From an uncultured Panacagrimonas sp. (GTDB lineage Bacteria > Pseudomonadota > Gammaproteobacteria > Nevskiales > Nevskiaceae): 14,947 nt of DNA. Positions 7,056 through 14,067 of this stretch are shown piece after piece; positions within the stretch are counted from its first letter, which is position 1; every line of letters begins with the position of its first letter. The translations under genes and the position numbers were made by a program. Under the pieces are notes generated by a model. It ran no database searches. It saw only the letters and a program-made list of their open reading frames with translations, and had not been told where the DNA came from. The stretch is from contig CAMLNE010000062.1 in assembly GCA_946481265.1 (NCBI GenBank), positions 1-14,947 of the forward strand, in the 5' to 3' direction.

Positions 7056-8257
7056 GCGCGGCTCAGGCGTGCGCGGATCTGGACGGCGCCTGATTCGGCG
7101 TTCGCCGACTGCACCTCGAGCGCGGCGTCAGAACCGCTGGCGAACCAGTTGCGCAGGTTCTCCAGCACCTGAAGGTCGGTCGCCGTCATCGACAGGAACA
7201 GCGCCCCCTCGCGGTACTGCATGCCGGTGAGCTTGAGGCCGGGGCTTGCGGCGAGCGCCTGGGCCAGCGGTTCGAACAGCGCGAGTGGGCCTCCCGCGGA
7301 CCCGCCGGCCGCGCGTGCACGCAATTGCTGTTCGAGCTGCGCGGAGAGATCGACGACGCGCGTCTGGTCGGGGAACAGTTGCTGGAAACGCGCGACATTG
7401 GCCGCATCCTGGCGCCGCAGCTCGGCCTCCAGCTTCCAGGTGTCGACCAGGAAGGAGACGCTGCCGAGCACCAGCCAGGCCAGCAGCAGGGCGGCAGCCA
7501 GCCGCCAGGGTTTCCACAGGCGCTCGATGTCGCGGCTCTGCGCGAAGCCGCCCTGCAGCAGGTTGATGGCCTGTGCCGGACGTAGCTGGGCCGCCAGCGC
7601 GACCAAGCCGTTGGGTTGTGGCAGCAGGGTGAGCGGCCAGGCGAGCGTCGACCAGTCCGAGGGGGCGTCACCGGCGACCTGCAGTCGCAGCGGGCGCGTG
7701 CGCGTCGGATCGGCCATCGACAGATAGGCGTCCAGATCCGTCGCGCCACAGGAAAAACCTGACCAGGGGCCGCTGCGCACGATCGCCTGCGTGTCGTCGA
7801 CCAGCGCCGACCAGGCGCCATCGGCGGCCGGTGGGGGCAGGGCAAGCATCTCGGGAACCAGCAGTTCCGGCTGCAGGCCGCGGGCGCGCAGGGCGGTCAG
7901 CACCCGTGCCAGCCGCGCGCGGGAGACGACCGCGACCGGATGACTGCCGTCCTCCTGCCGCGTGCCGATCGCGAAGTGCAGGCTGTCGACATCCTCCGCG
8001 ACCTGGTCCTCCAGCGCGTAGGGCACGGCCTGCATCACCTTGGAAGGCTGGCGCGCGGGAACCTTCACCGAGGCCAGGCGCACGTCGGCGGCCGGCAGGA
8101 ACACCACCACCCGGCGGCCTGCGAACAGGCTGCGTTCGGTGGCCTGCTCGAACGGGCAGCGCTGCACCTGCATCGAGCGCGGATCGGCGCCCGCGACGCC
8201 GAACTCGCAGTCGGATTCGGGGGTCTGGCCCAGTCGCAGGTAGTAGGTTTCGCGCAC
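7052..8257 (-). CDS. gspL: Type II secretion system protein L
   Basis: GspL links the cytoplasmic ATPase GspE to the inner-membrane platform. In 401 residues it shows a cytoplasmic actin-like region (about 1-250) with VPARQPSKVMQAVPYALEDQ and EDVDSLHFAIG, then the family's INLLQGGFAQ motif just before a single membrane helix (about 252-272). A coiled segment and a ferredoxin-like periplasmic domain complete it. The chosen start is GTG at 8257. It follows the gspK stop by 27 bases, one of only two gaps in the run, and has no strong Shine-Dalgarno sequence. The 3' end overlaps gspM. The partner ATPase gene gspE is not in the window. Confidence 0.95.
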   Translation of the reverse strand: MRETYYLRLGQTPESDCEFGVAGADPRSMQVQRCPFEQATERSLFAGRRVVVFLPAADVRLASVKVPARQPSKVMQAVPYALEDQVAEDVDSLHFAIGTRQEDGSHPVAVVSRARLARVLTALRARGLQPELLVPEMLALPPPAADGAWSALVDDTQAIVRSGPWSGFSCGATDLDAYLSMADPTRTRPLRLQVAGDAPSDWSTLAWPLTLLPQPNGLVALAAQLRPAQAINLLQGGFAQSRDIERLWKPWRLAAALLLAWLVLGSVSFLVDTWKLEAELRRQDAANVARFQQLFPDQTRVVDLSAQLEQQLRARAAGGSAGGPLALFEPLAQALAASPGLKLTGMQYREGALFLSMTATDLQVLENLRNWFASGSDAALEVQSANAESGAVQIRARLSRA

Positions 8258-8284
8258 GCCCGGGAACGTTGTTCGGGAGGGTTC

Positions 8285-9301
8285 TTATTCGGAACCCGTG
8301 CTGCGCTGGAGCGCCACGGGCATGCCCTGGGAGGGCCTGAAAATCAGGCTGTATAGTGCCACACGTCCCTGTCCGACCATCGCCTGCAGGCGCAGCTGGA
8401 AGAAGCGCGTCGAGATCGCCAGCAGCGCCGGATCCGCCTCCGCCGCGGTCAGTTCGAGCTCGGCGCTGAGCCCGGCCATATCGGTCAGTGGCTTGTCCTG
8501 GCGCAGTTCGGCGAACTCGCGCAGCTTGCTGTTGTTGGCGCCCTGCGCGCTGATCGCCAGCAGCAGCGGCAGCGCTGCGGTATTGACGTTGATCGGCGTG
8601 ACGCCGCGCACCGGCAGCGCCGTGACGTGCGGCAGCAGCAGCTGGTAGATCCTGCGTGCATCGTCGCTGCGCGGGTCGTGCAGCACGTCGAGCACCACGC
8701 GCAACTCGGTGACGCTGGACATCGGCCGGTTTGCCGCACGGCGGGGCGGATCGAGCACCAGGTAGTCGTGGTCTTCACGCCCGCCGCCGGTTGGCATCTG
8801 ATCCTCGTCGATCCAGTCGCGGATCGCGTCGGCCAGCTGCTGCGGATCGGGGATCAGCTGCCGCCCGCCTTCGATGTTCTCGATCATGCGGGCGAAGATC
8901 TGCACCTGGCGGCCATAGGCGGTGAGCTTGTTCGTGCCGCTGCCGGCCAGTACCTGGTTGTCCGAGACACCCAGGTTGTTGAGGTTGAAGCGCGCGGTGG
9001 CGTCGACGATCTCACCGGCAATCGCACCGTTGTCCACCGGCAGCGTCTGCGGCTGGGCCCAGACCTCGTCGAGCGAATCGTGGCGGTTGTGCCGGGCGTC
9101 GCGGTCCAGGATCGTGCGCACCCAGTCCTCGGCGCCCGCGGCGTAGCCCCATGCCTTCTCCGAGTCCTGCACCGTTGCGGTCCGCTGGATCGCGAAGTGG
9201 CCGCTGTCGAGCACCGAGGTGGCCGCGATCACCGCCAGCGACACCACCAGCACGGCGGTGATCAGCGCGATGCCACGCTGGCGCCGGATCGACCGCCTCA
9301 C
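8285..9301 (-). CDS. gspK: Type II secretion system minor pseudopilin K
   Basis: GspK is the large minor pseudopilin that caps the pseudopilus tip with GspI and GspJ. The 338 residues begin with MRRSIRRQRG followed by the cleavage point and IALITAVLVV. The prepilin peptidase site is Gly10/Ile11. As usual for GspK the mature position 5 is not Glu (here Thr15), since the tip subunit needs no Glu5 contact. Blocks such as ATARFNLNNL, ADAIRDWIDEDQ, GREDHDYL, SSVTELRVV and VTPINVNTA are typical and include the inserted alpha-helical domain. It starts with GTG at 9301, overlapping the gspJ stop by four bases, and ends with TAA. Confidence 0.97.
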   Translation of the reverse strand: MRRSIRRQRGIALITAVLVVSLAVIAATSVLDSGHFAIQRTATVQDSEKAWGYAAGAEDWVRTILDRDARHNRHDSLDEVWAQPQTLPVDNGAIAGEIVDATARFNLNNLGVSDNQVLAGSGTNKLTAYGRQVQIFARMIENIEGGRQLIPDPQQLADAIRDWIDEDQMPTGGGREDHDYLVLDPPRRAANRPMSSVTELRVVLDVLHDPRSDDARRIYQLLLPHVTALPVRGVTPINVNTAALPLLLAISAQGANNSKLREFAELRQDKPLTDMAGLSAELELTAAEADPALLAISTRFFQLRLQAMVGQGRVALYSLIFRPSQGMPVALQRSTGSE

Positions 9302-10143
9302 GGCTCGGGCACCTGGGCAACCGGCTCGGGCGGACTGTCGTCGCTGCCGGGCGTCGGCGCGGGTGCGTCCGGTTCCGCAGGTTCACCGCCACGCACGCCG
9401 CCATCGATGCCCAGCGCGCTCGCCGGCAGCAGGCCCTCGGTGGTCAGCAGCGAACGACCCGAAAGCGCACCGTCCGCGCTGCCTGCCGATGCGAGTCCGG
9501 CCTGCGGCGTGCGGAACAGGAGTCGCAGCTCGCCCCAGTCCGGTGTCACCAGCGTGATTTCCACCGCCGCGGGCGGCGCCTCGGAGGCCGTGCTCAGCGA
9601 GGCGCCGGTCCGCGATGGGTCCGGCCACCCGGTCTGCCATTCATGGCCGGCGTCGAGAAAGCGCCAGCGCACCTCCTGCACGTCAGCCAGCAACTCCAGT
9701 TCGGCCGGCTCGGAGCGCTCCGGAAGATCCACCGCCTTCCAGGTGGCGCGCAGCAGCGCGTGATCCTTGAAGCGGTAGCGCACGCGTTCCAGGCTGGACC
9801 GGCTGCTGCCCAGCGGATTGCGCAGGCCACCGCGGATCAGCAGCAGTTCGCCATCGCGGTTGATCGACAGCGGGGCCTGGGCGACGCCGTAGTCGTCGCG
9901 CGCGGGACGGTCGCGCAGGTTCTCGAAATCGGCGCGCAGACGCGTGAACGCGCGTTGCAGTCCCGCCGTGCGCTGCAGGGAATCCTCCACACCGCGGCGC
10001 GTCTTGAGCACGCTGTTGAGCCCGCCGTAGGCCATCGCGGCCATCACCGAGAAGACCAGCAGGACGACGATGATCTCGATCAGGGTGAAGCCGTCGCGCT
10101 TTCGCGGCGCGGCAGGGCGGCAGGGTGGCCGGGGCGGACTCAT
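9298..10143 (-). CDS. gspJ: Type II secretion system minor pseudopilin J
   Basis: GspJ forms the pseudopilus tip complex with GspI and GspK. The 281-residue protein has a 17-residue positively charged leader ending ..RKRDG, the cleavage site Gly18/Phe19, and FTLIEIIVVLLVFSVMAAMAYGG reduced here to its key points: Phe+1 and Glu+5 (Glu23). RGVEDSLQRTAGLQRAFTRL and YRFKDHALLR are family segments. It is longer than most GspJ proteins. After the core ends near LRLLFRTP there are about 65 further residues, rich in Gly, Ser, Pro, Ala and Glu, ending PPEPVAQVPEP. The ATG at 10143 overlaps the gspI stop as ATGA. An upstream extension of the frame is antisense to gspI and was not used. Confidence 0.94.
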   Translation of the reverse strand: MSPPRPPCRPAAPRKRDGFTLIEIIVVLLVFSVMAAMAYGGLNSVLKTRRGVEDSLQRTAGLQRAFTRLRADFENLRDRPARDDYGVAQAPLSINRDGELLLIRGGLRNPLGSSRSSLERVRYRFKDHALLRATWKAVDLPERSEPAELELLADVQEVRWRFLDAGHEWQTGWPDPSRTGASLSTASEAPPAAVEITLVTPDWGELRLLFRTPQAGLASAGSADGALSGRSLLTTEGLLPASALGIDGGVRGGEPAEPDAPAPTPGSDDSPPEPVAQVPEP

Positions 10144-10508
10144 CGCGTGGCAAGAAAACCGGTCAGCTGCGCCAGCGAACCTTCCTTCTGGCCCGGGCGC
10201 ATGACCTCGACGTCGACGCGGTGCAGGCGCTCGTCGTCGGTTTCGCGCACCACCGCCTGCCAGCGCCACTCCGTGCCGCCCATCTCCACCGTGCCATCCG
10301 AGCGGCCCGTCGATGGCGCCTGCTCCTGCAGCTGCAGCTCCGTGAGCCGGTTGTGCGCGACCCACAGGGCGAGGGTCTTCTGCTTGAGGTAGCCGGCGTT
10401 GTCGGCCTGCCGCGCCATCGCGCTGATCACCGCGGCCAGCGCGATCGCCAGCACGGCGACGGCGACCATCACCTCGAGCAGGGTGAAACCGCGCGCGCGC
10501 CTCATCAT
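10140..10508 (-). CDS. gspI: Type II secretion system minor pseudopilin I
   Basis: GspI nucleates the tip of the pseudopilus with GspJ and GspK. The 122-residue length is normal. The leader MMRRARG is cleaved at Gly7/Phe8, giving FTLLEVMVAVAVLAIALAA with Glu+5 at residue 12. The conserved WVAHNRLTELQL segment follows. Either of two adjacent Met codons could start it; the first, at 10508, overlaps the gspH stop as TGATG-type coupling, and the 3' end overlaps gspJ. The position and sequence leave little doubt. Confidence 0.96.
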   Translation of the reverse strand: MMRRARGFTLLEVMVAVAVLAIALAAVISAMARQADNAGYLKQKTLALWVAHNRLTELQLQEQAPSTGRSDGTVEMGGTEWRWQAVVRETDDERLHRVDVEVMRPGQKEGSLAQLTGFLATR

Positions 10509-11146
10509 TCGCGCTCCTGCAGTCGCTGCGAGTCGAGTTCGCCCAGCGCGTTGCCCTGGATGCGGTAGTAGGTGCGCAGATCCTTGAGTCGCAGGTCCAG
10601 GGTGAACGGCGTCATCTCGCCGGTGGAGAGGATCAGCACCTGCGGTTCGATCGCGTCCGGATCCTTTCGGGCCGGATCGTCACCGGTGCTGCCCTTCGCT
10701 TGCTTGTCTTCGTCCGCGTTGCTGTCGTCCGCGGTCGGGCGGGGCGCGGGCCGGACGGGGCGGACCACGCGGCCGTCGACGCGCAGTTCCAGGTAGAACG
10801 GCGCGGGCACCTGTCGTGGACGGAACGGCCCTTCCTGCAGGACATTCCAGCGCGCCCCTGCGGGATCCGGCACGAGGAATTCGAAACCGTCGAGGGTCTG
10901 GCGCAAGCCGATCTCCAGTCCCTTGGCCTGGGCCTCGTCGGACGCCAGCCGCAGCAGTTGCTGCAGACGCCGGGATTCGGCCTGCATGCGGTCATCCACG
11001 GCGCGGCCACTGATGCTCAGACTCACCAGCGTCGCCAGCACGCCGATGATGACCATCACGACCATGATCTCAATCAGCGTGAAGCCGCTGCTCGAACCGG
11101 GCCTGGGTGCTTCGGGATGCGTCGCGGGCAGGTTATGGCCGGCCAC
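10505..11146 (-). CDS. gspH: Type II secretion system minor pseudopilin H
   Basis: GspH connects the GspG filament to the I-J-K tip. The 213 residues begin at GTG 11146. The leader is long (21 residues, rich in Pro and Ser), with the peptidase site Gly21/Phe22, FTLIEIMVV and Glu+5 at residue 26. RRLQQLLRLASDEAQAKGLEIGL and LDGFEFL are typical of GspH. Between about residues 130 and 168 there is a Pro/Arg-rich then Asp/Lys-rich insert (DDSNADEDKQAKGSTGDD), which looks disordered and makes the protein longer than usual. A shorter leader starting at a later codon is not available, since no Met lies near the cleavage site. Its start lies 39 bases after the gspG stop; its end overlaps gspI. Confidence 0.93.
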   Translation of the reverse strand: MAGHNLPATHPEAPRPGSSSGFTLIEIMVVMVIIGVLATLVSLSISGRAVDDRMQAESRRLQQLLRLASDEAQAKGLEIGLRQTLDGFEFLVPDPAGARWNVLQEGPFRPRQVPAPFYLELRVDGRVVRPVRPAPRPTADDSNADEDKQAKGSTGDDPARKDPDAIEPQVLILSTGEMTPFTLDLRLKDLRTYYRIQGNALGELDSQRLQERE

Positions 11147-11185
11147 GCGCCCGTTGAGTCCGTGTTCCGGAATCCGCGCGTCGCA

Positions 11186-11632
11186 TCAGCCGGAAAGATC
11201 CCAGTTGCCGATGTCGGACGCGGCCCCTTCGCCACCCGGGCGGTTGTCGGATCCCAGCGAGAACAGGTCGATCTCGCCTTTCACGCCGGGTGACAGGTAT
11301 TGGTACGGGTTGCCCCAGGGATCCTTGGGCATCTGCCCGATGTAACCACCCGGCTTCCAGTTCTTCGCCTGCGGCTCGCCGGACGGGGGCGAGACCAGCG
11401 CCTCGATGCCCTGCTGGGTGGTCGGGTAGTAGAAGTTGTCCAGCTTGTAGAGGTTGAGTGCCGCCTCGATGGCGCGAATGTCCTGCTTGACCCGCGCAAT
11501 GCGGGCATCGTCCGGCCGGTCCATGATGCGCGGCACGACGACCGCCGCCAGGATGCCGAGGATTACCACCACGACCATGATCTCGATCAAGGTGAAGCCC
11601 TGCTGCGCTCGCACGGACGACGGTTTGATCAT
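11186..11632 (-). CDS. gspG: Type II secretion system major pseudopilin G
   Basis: GspG is the main subunit of the pseudopilus that pushes folded exoproteins through the outer-membrane secretin. The 148 residues begin at ATG 11632 with leader MIKPSSVRAQQG; the cleavage site is Gly12/Phe13, followed by FTLIEIMVVVVILG with Glu+5 at residue 17. The core shows RVKQDIRAIEAALNLYKLDN, YPTTQQGIEAL and MPKDPWGNPYQY. The C-terminus carries the calcium-binding loop DLFSLGSDNRPGGEG and ends SDIGNWDLSG, as in the family. An upstream ATG near 11690 would add about 20 residues to the leader and is less likely. It is the first gene of the nine-gene minus-strand run and diverges from the rhombosortase gene. 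Confidence 0.97.
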   Translation of the reverse strand: MIKPSSVRAQQGFTLIEIMVVVVILGILAAVVVPRIMDRPDDARIARVKQDIRAIEAALNLYKLDNFYYPTTQQGIEALVSPPSGEPQAKNWKPGGYIGQMPKDPWGNPYQYLSPGVKGEIDLFSLGSDNRPGGEGAASDIGNWDLSG

Positions 11633-11675
11633 GTTGCTGAAGGCGTAGGTGGACGACGCGAAAATGCGCCGCGCG

Positions 11676-11684
11676 ATGATAACA
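11676..11684 (-). promoter_or_regulatory. Candidate extended -10 promoter for the gsp operon
   Basis: Read on the minus strand this is TGTTATCAT, an extended -10 (TG, one base, then TATCAT, five of six to consensus). It would place the transcript start near 11669 and give a leader of about 36 bases before gspG. No good -35 box is seen, which an extended -10 can tolerate. The same AT-rich island overlaps a candidate -10 for rrtA on the other strand. Confidence 0.45.
11678..11683 (+). promoter_or_regulatory. Candidate -10 for the rhombosortase-fabD transcript
   Basis: GATAAC matches the -10 consensus at four of six positions and ends seven bases before ATG 11691, which would make the rrtA transcript leaderless or nearly so. 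No Shine-Dalgarno sequence precedes that ATG. Evidence is weak and rests on spacing and on the rarity of A/T runs here. Confidence 0.3.
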
Positions 11685-11690
11685 GCGGCC

Positions 11691-12278
11691 ATGTTGCACA
11701 GCGCCGCGCGGATCTGGTGGGCACCATTGGGGTTGGCCGCGCTGGTGGTGGTCCTGCAGCTGGGCGGCGATGGCGTGCGGGATGCCCTGCGCTTCGAGCG
11801 CGAGGGCATCGACGCCGGGCAGTGGTGGCGCCTGCTCAGCGGACATTTCGTGCACCTGGGCGCCAATCACGCGGGCCTGAACCTGCTCGGCCTGCTCGCC
11901 CTGCTGCTGCTGTGCCCGCAGCCGGTGCCCGCCCGCGAATGGCTGTCCCGGCTGGCCTGCCTTGCGCTGGCCATCAGCGCGGGGCTGTACCTGGCGGCGC
12001 CGGCGGTGACCGGTTACGTCGGCTTGTCCGGCGTTCTGCATGGCCTGTTCGTCCTGGGCCTGGTTCCCATGGCGCGACGTGGCGATGGAATCGCGATGGC
12101 CTGTCTGCTGTACCTGTTCGGCAAGATCGCCTGGGAACAGGTCAATGGGGCGCCGCTGTCGGTCGAGCAGGCCATCGGTGGACACGTGGTGACGCTGGGC
12201 CACTTGTTCGGCACACTCGCGGCCCTCGTCTATGGTCTTGCATTCGGAACGTTCCGAAGGGGAGAAACTCCGCAGTGA
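11691..12278 (+). CDS. rrtA: Rhombosortase (rhomboid-family intramembrane serine protease)
   Basis: Rhombosortases cut the C-terminal GlyGly-CTERM sorting helix of surface or secreted proteins, many of them type II secretion substrates. From ATG 11691 the protein has 195 residues and about six hydrophobic helices. Family signs are LLSGHFVHLGANHAGLNLLG (49-68), the nucleophile motif GLSGVLHGLF (111-120, Ser113 predicted catalytic) and a late GHLFG (170-174) that supplies the probable catalytic His171. An upstream GTG at 11649 in the same frame would add 14 residues; the ATG is preferred because the candidate -10 lies just ahead of it and family members begin close to the first helix. The stop overlaps the fabD GTG by four bases. 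It diverges from gspG, fitting a role in handling secreted proteins. No GlyGly-CTERM substrate is encoded in the window. Confidence 0.88.
   Translation: MLHSAARIWWAPLGLAALVVVLQLGGDGVRDALRFEREGIDAGQWWRLLSGHFVHLGANHAGLNLLGLLALLLLCPQPVPAREWLSRLACLALAISAGLYLAAPAVTGYVGLSGVLHGLFVLGLVPMARRGDGIAMACLLYLFGKIAWEQVNGAPLSVEQAIGGHVVTLGHLFGTLAALVYGLAFGTFRRGETPQ
12243..12258. repeat. Perfect 16-base palindrome ahead of the fabD ribosome-binding site
   Basis: The eight-base half-site TTCGGAAC is followed directly by its exact reverse complement. It lies inside the last codons of rrtA (encoding F-G-T-F-R), and its last two bases are the first two of the fabD Shine-Dalgarno sequence. As DNA it could be an operator; as RNA it could fold into a six-pair stem with an ACGU loop. 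Chance occurrence is possible in a window of this size. Confidence 0.6.
12257..12265 (+). promoter_or_regulatory. fabD ribosome-binding site within rrtA
   Basis: AAGGGGAGA is a strong Shine-Dalgarno sequence nine bases ahead of GTG 12275. It decides the fabD start and shows that fabD has its own strong initiation signal despite the overlap with rrtA. Confidence 0.75.
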
Positions 12279-13201
12279 AGTACGCCTTGCTGTTCCCGGG
12301 TCAGGGCTCGCAATCGGTTGGCATGCTCGCCGCCCTCGGCGTGCCGGAAGTGGCGCAGACCTTCGCGGAAGCCTCCGCGGTGCTCGGCTGGGATCTCGCA
12401 TCGCTGGTCGGTGGCGGTCCCGCGGAGGAACTGAACCGCACCGAGAAAACACAGCCGGCGCTGCTCGCGGCGGGCGTCGCGTTATGGCGCCATTGGCAGA
12501 GCCTGGGCCTGCCGCCGCCCGCGGCCATGGCAGGTCACAGCCTGGGTGAGTACGCCGCGCTCGTCGCCGCGGGAAGCCTGGACTTCGCCGATGCGCTGAA
12601 GCTGGTGGAACTGCGCGGACAGCTCATGCAGGCCGCGGTGCCGGCCGGGACCGGTGGCATGACGGCGATCGTGGGCATGGACGACGCGGCGGTCGACGCG
12701 CTGTGCGCGAACTGTCCGGATGGCGTGCTCGAACCGGCCAATTTCAACGCGCCGGGCCAGGTGGTGGTGGCTGGAGAGGTTCGCGCGCTGGCGTGGCTCG
12801 ACGCCAATGGCAAGGGCAGGGGCGCGCGCATGGTCAAGCGACTCGCCATGTCGGTGCCGTCGCACTGCTCGCTGATGCGCGAGGCTGCCGACAGGCTCGC
12901 CGATGCGCTTGCAAAGATCCCGGTGCGCGCACCCGGCGTGCCGGTGCGCCACAATCTCGATGCACAGGCGCGCGACGAGGGCGATGCGATCCGTTCGGCA
13001 CTCGCGGCGCAGCTGTATCGGCCGGTGCGGTGGACGCAGACCGTCCAGGGCCTGCAGGCGGATGGCATCACGCATCTGTTCGAGTGCGGCCCCGGCAAGG
13101 TGCTGGTGGGTCTGAACAAGCGGATCGCGGACGGACTGACCTCGGTGGCACTCGAAGATCCCGCTGGCCTTGGGCAGGCGGCGCAGCTCGTACGCGGCTA
13201 G
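12275..13201 (+). CDS. fabD: Malonyl-CoA:ACP transacylase FabD
   Basis: FabD moves the malonyl group from CoA to holo-ACP, supplying the extender unit for type II fatty acid synthesis in the cytoplasm. The 308-residue length is normal. Seen are LLFPGQGSQ near the N-terminus (6-13), the nucleophile elbow GHSLGEYAAL (Ser89), Arg114 in VELRGQLMQ for the malonyl carboxylate, and SVPSHCSLM with the catalytic His197. FECGPGKVLVGLNKRI is the usual C-terminal block. The start is GTG at 12275, overlapping the rrtA stop as GTGA. plsX and fabH, often just upstream in gammaproteobacteria, are replaced here by rrtA. fabG follows after 13 bases. Confidence 0.98.
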   Translation: MKYALLFPGQGSQSVGMLAALGVPEVAQTFAEASAVLGWDLASLVGGGPAEELNRTEKTQPALLAAGVALWRHWQSLGLPPPAAMAGHSLGEYAALVAAGSLDFADALKLVELRGQLMQAAVPAGTGGMTAIVGMDDAAVDALCANCPDGVLEPANFNAPGQVVVAGEVRALAWLDANGKGRGARMVKRLAMSVPSHCSLMREAADRLADALAKIPVRAPGVPVRHNLDAQARDEGDAIRSALAAQLYRPVRWTQTVQGLQADGITHLFECGPGKVLVGLNKRIADGLTSVALEDPAGLGQAAQLVRG

Positions 13202-13214
13202 GAGAAAGAACAGG

Positions 13215-13952
13215 ATGAAGCTGCAGGGAGAAATCGCACTGGTCACCGGCGCCAGCCGCGGCATCGGGCGCGCGATCGCCGAGCGTCTGGCGGGCGAGGG
13301 TGCAAAGGTATTCGGGACCGCGACCAGCGAGGCCGGGCGTGATGCCATCGCGGCGTGGCTGGAGCCGCTGGGCGGTCAGGCGCGCGTGCTGAACGTGACC
13401 GACGCCGCGGCCAGTGAAGCCCTCGTCGACGAGGTGAGCAAGACCGCCGGACCCATCACCGTGCTGGTGAACAACGCCGGCGTCACGCGCGACACGCTGC
13501 TGCTGCGCATGAAGGACGAGGATTGGGACACCGTGATCGCCACCGACCTGACCTCGGTGTTTCGACTGTCGCGCCTGGTGCTGCGCGGCATGATGAAAGC
13601 GAAGAAGGGCCGCATCGTGTCGATCGGCTCGGTGGTGGGATCGATGGGCAATCCGGGCCAGGCCAACTACTGCGCCGCGAAGGCGGGCATCATCGGCTTC
13701 TCCAAGTCCCTGGCGCGCGAGATCGGTTCTCGCGGCATCACGGTGAACGTGGTGGCGCCGGGCTTCATCGATACCGACATGACCAAGGATTTGGGTGACG
13801 CCGCGCGCACCGCGCTGCTCGCGCAGGTACCGGTGGGAAGGCTCGGTGCGCCGGCCGACATCGCGGCCGCCGTGGCGTTTCTTGTCTCTCCCGAAGCCGC
13901 CTACATCACCGGTGAAACGCTGCACGTCAACGGTGGGATGCACATGGGCTGA
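13215..13952 (+). CDS. fabG: 3-oxoacyl-ACP reductase FabG
   Basis: FabG reduces 3-oxoacyl-ACP to (R)-3-hydroxyacyl-ACP with NADPH, the first reduction in each elongation cycle. It is a 245-residue short-chain dehydrogenase. The cofactor motif is TGASRGIG (11-18), followed by NNAG (86-89), the catalytic Ser139, Tyr152 and Lys156 (NYCAAK) and PGFIDTDMT. The C-terminus ITGETLHVNGGMHMG is typical. The chosen start is ATG 13215 (MKLQGEIALVTG) with GGAGAAAG ahead of it; an earlier start in the frame would read back into fabD. It sits in the canonical fabD-fabG-acpP-fabF order. Confidence 0.98.
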   Translation: MKLQGEIALVTGASRGIGRAIAERLAGEGAKVFGTATSEAGRDAIAAWLEPLGGQARVLNVTDAAASEALVDEVSKTAGPITVLVNNAGVTRDTLLLRMKDEDWDTVIATDLTSVFRLSRLVLRGMMKAKKGRIVSIGSVVGSMGNPGQANYCAAKAGIIGFSKSLAREIGSRGITVNVVAPGFIDTDMTKDLGDAARTALLAQVPVGRLGAPADIAAAVAFLVSPEAAYITGETLHVNGGMHMG

Positions 13953-14026
13953 TGCCCTTGCCGATGCGCGCGGCAGCCCTTTGAAAACTGGAATGTGAAT
14001 TGCTGGCCTTGCCCTAGGTCGGCCCG

Positions 14027-14032
14027 TACAAT
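14027..14032 (+). promoter_or_regulatory. Candidate acpP promoter -10
   Basis: TACAAT (five of six to consensus) lies in the 115-base fabG-acpP gap, about 35 bases ahead of the acpP ATG. A clear -35 is not seen at standard spacing. Genes for abundant ACP commonly have their own promoter, so this is plausible. The same gap holds a weak 5-pair hairpin (13959-13975) just after fabG. Confidence 0.5.
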
Positions 14033-14054
14033 ACCGCCGCTTAAACCAACCCCC

Positions 14055-14061
14055 AGGGGAG
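14055..14061 (+). promoter_or_regulatory. acpP ribosome-binding site
   Basis: AGGGGAG six bases ahead of ATG 14068 is a near-ideal Shine-Dalgarno sequence, in keeping with the high expression expected of acyl carrier protein. Confidence 0.8.
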
Positions 14062-14067
14062 TTTTAC

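Noticed and set aside
8259..8277. An inverted repeat in the gspK-gspL gap (CCCGGGAAC..GTTCGGG).
   Set aside because: It is imperfect and short; mentioned only because it shares GGAACGTT with the palindrome before fabD.
8627..9763. A 378-residue plus-strand open frame.
   Set aside because: It is antisense to gspK and gspJ and shows no domain.
13959..13975. A hairpin after fabG (TGCCG, seven-base loop, CGGCA) as a terminator.
   Set aside because: There are only five pairs and no U-tract. It may attenuate but cannot be called.
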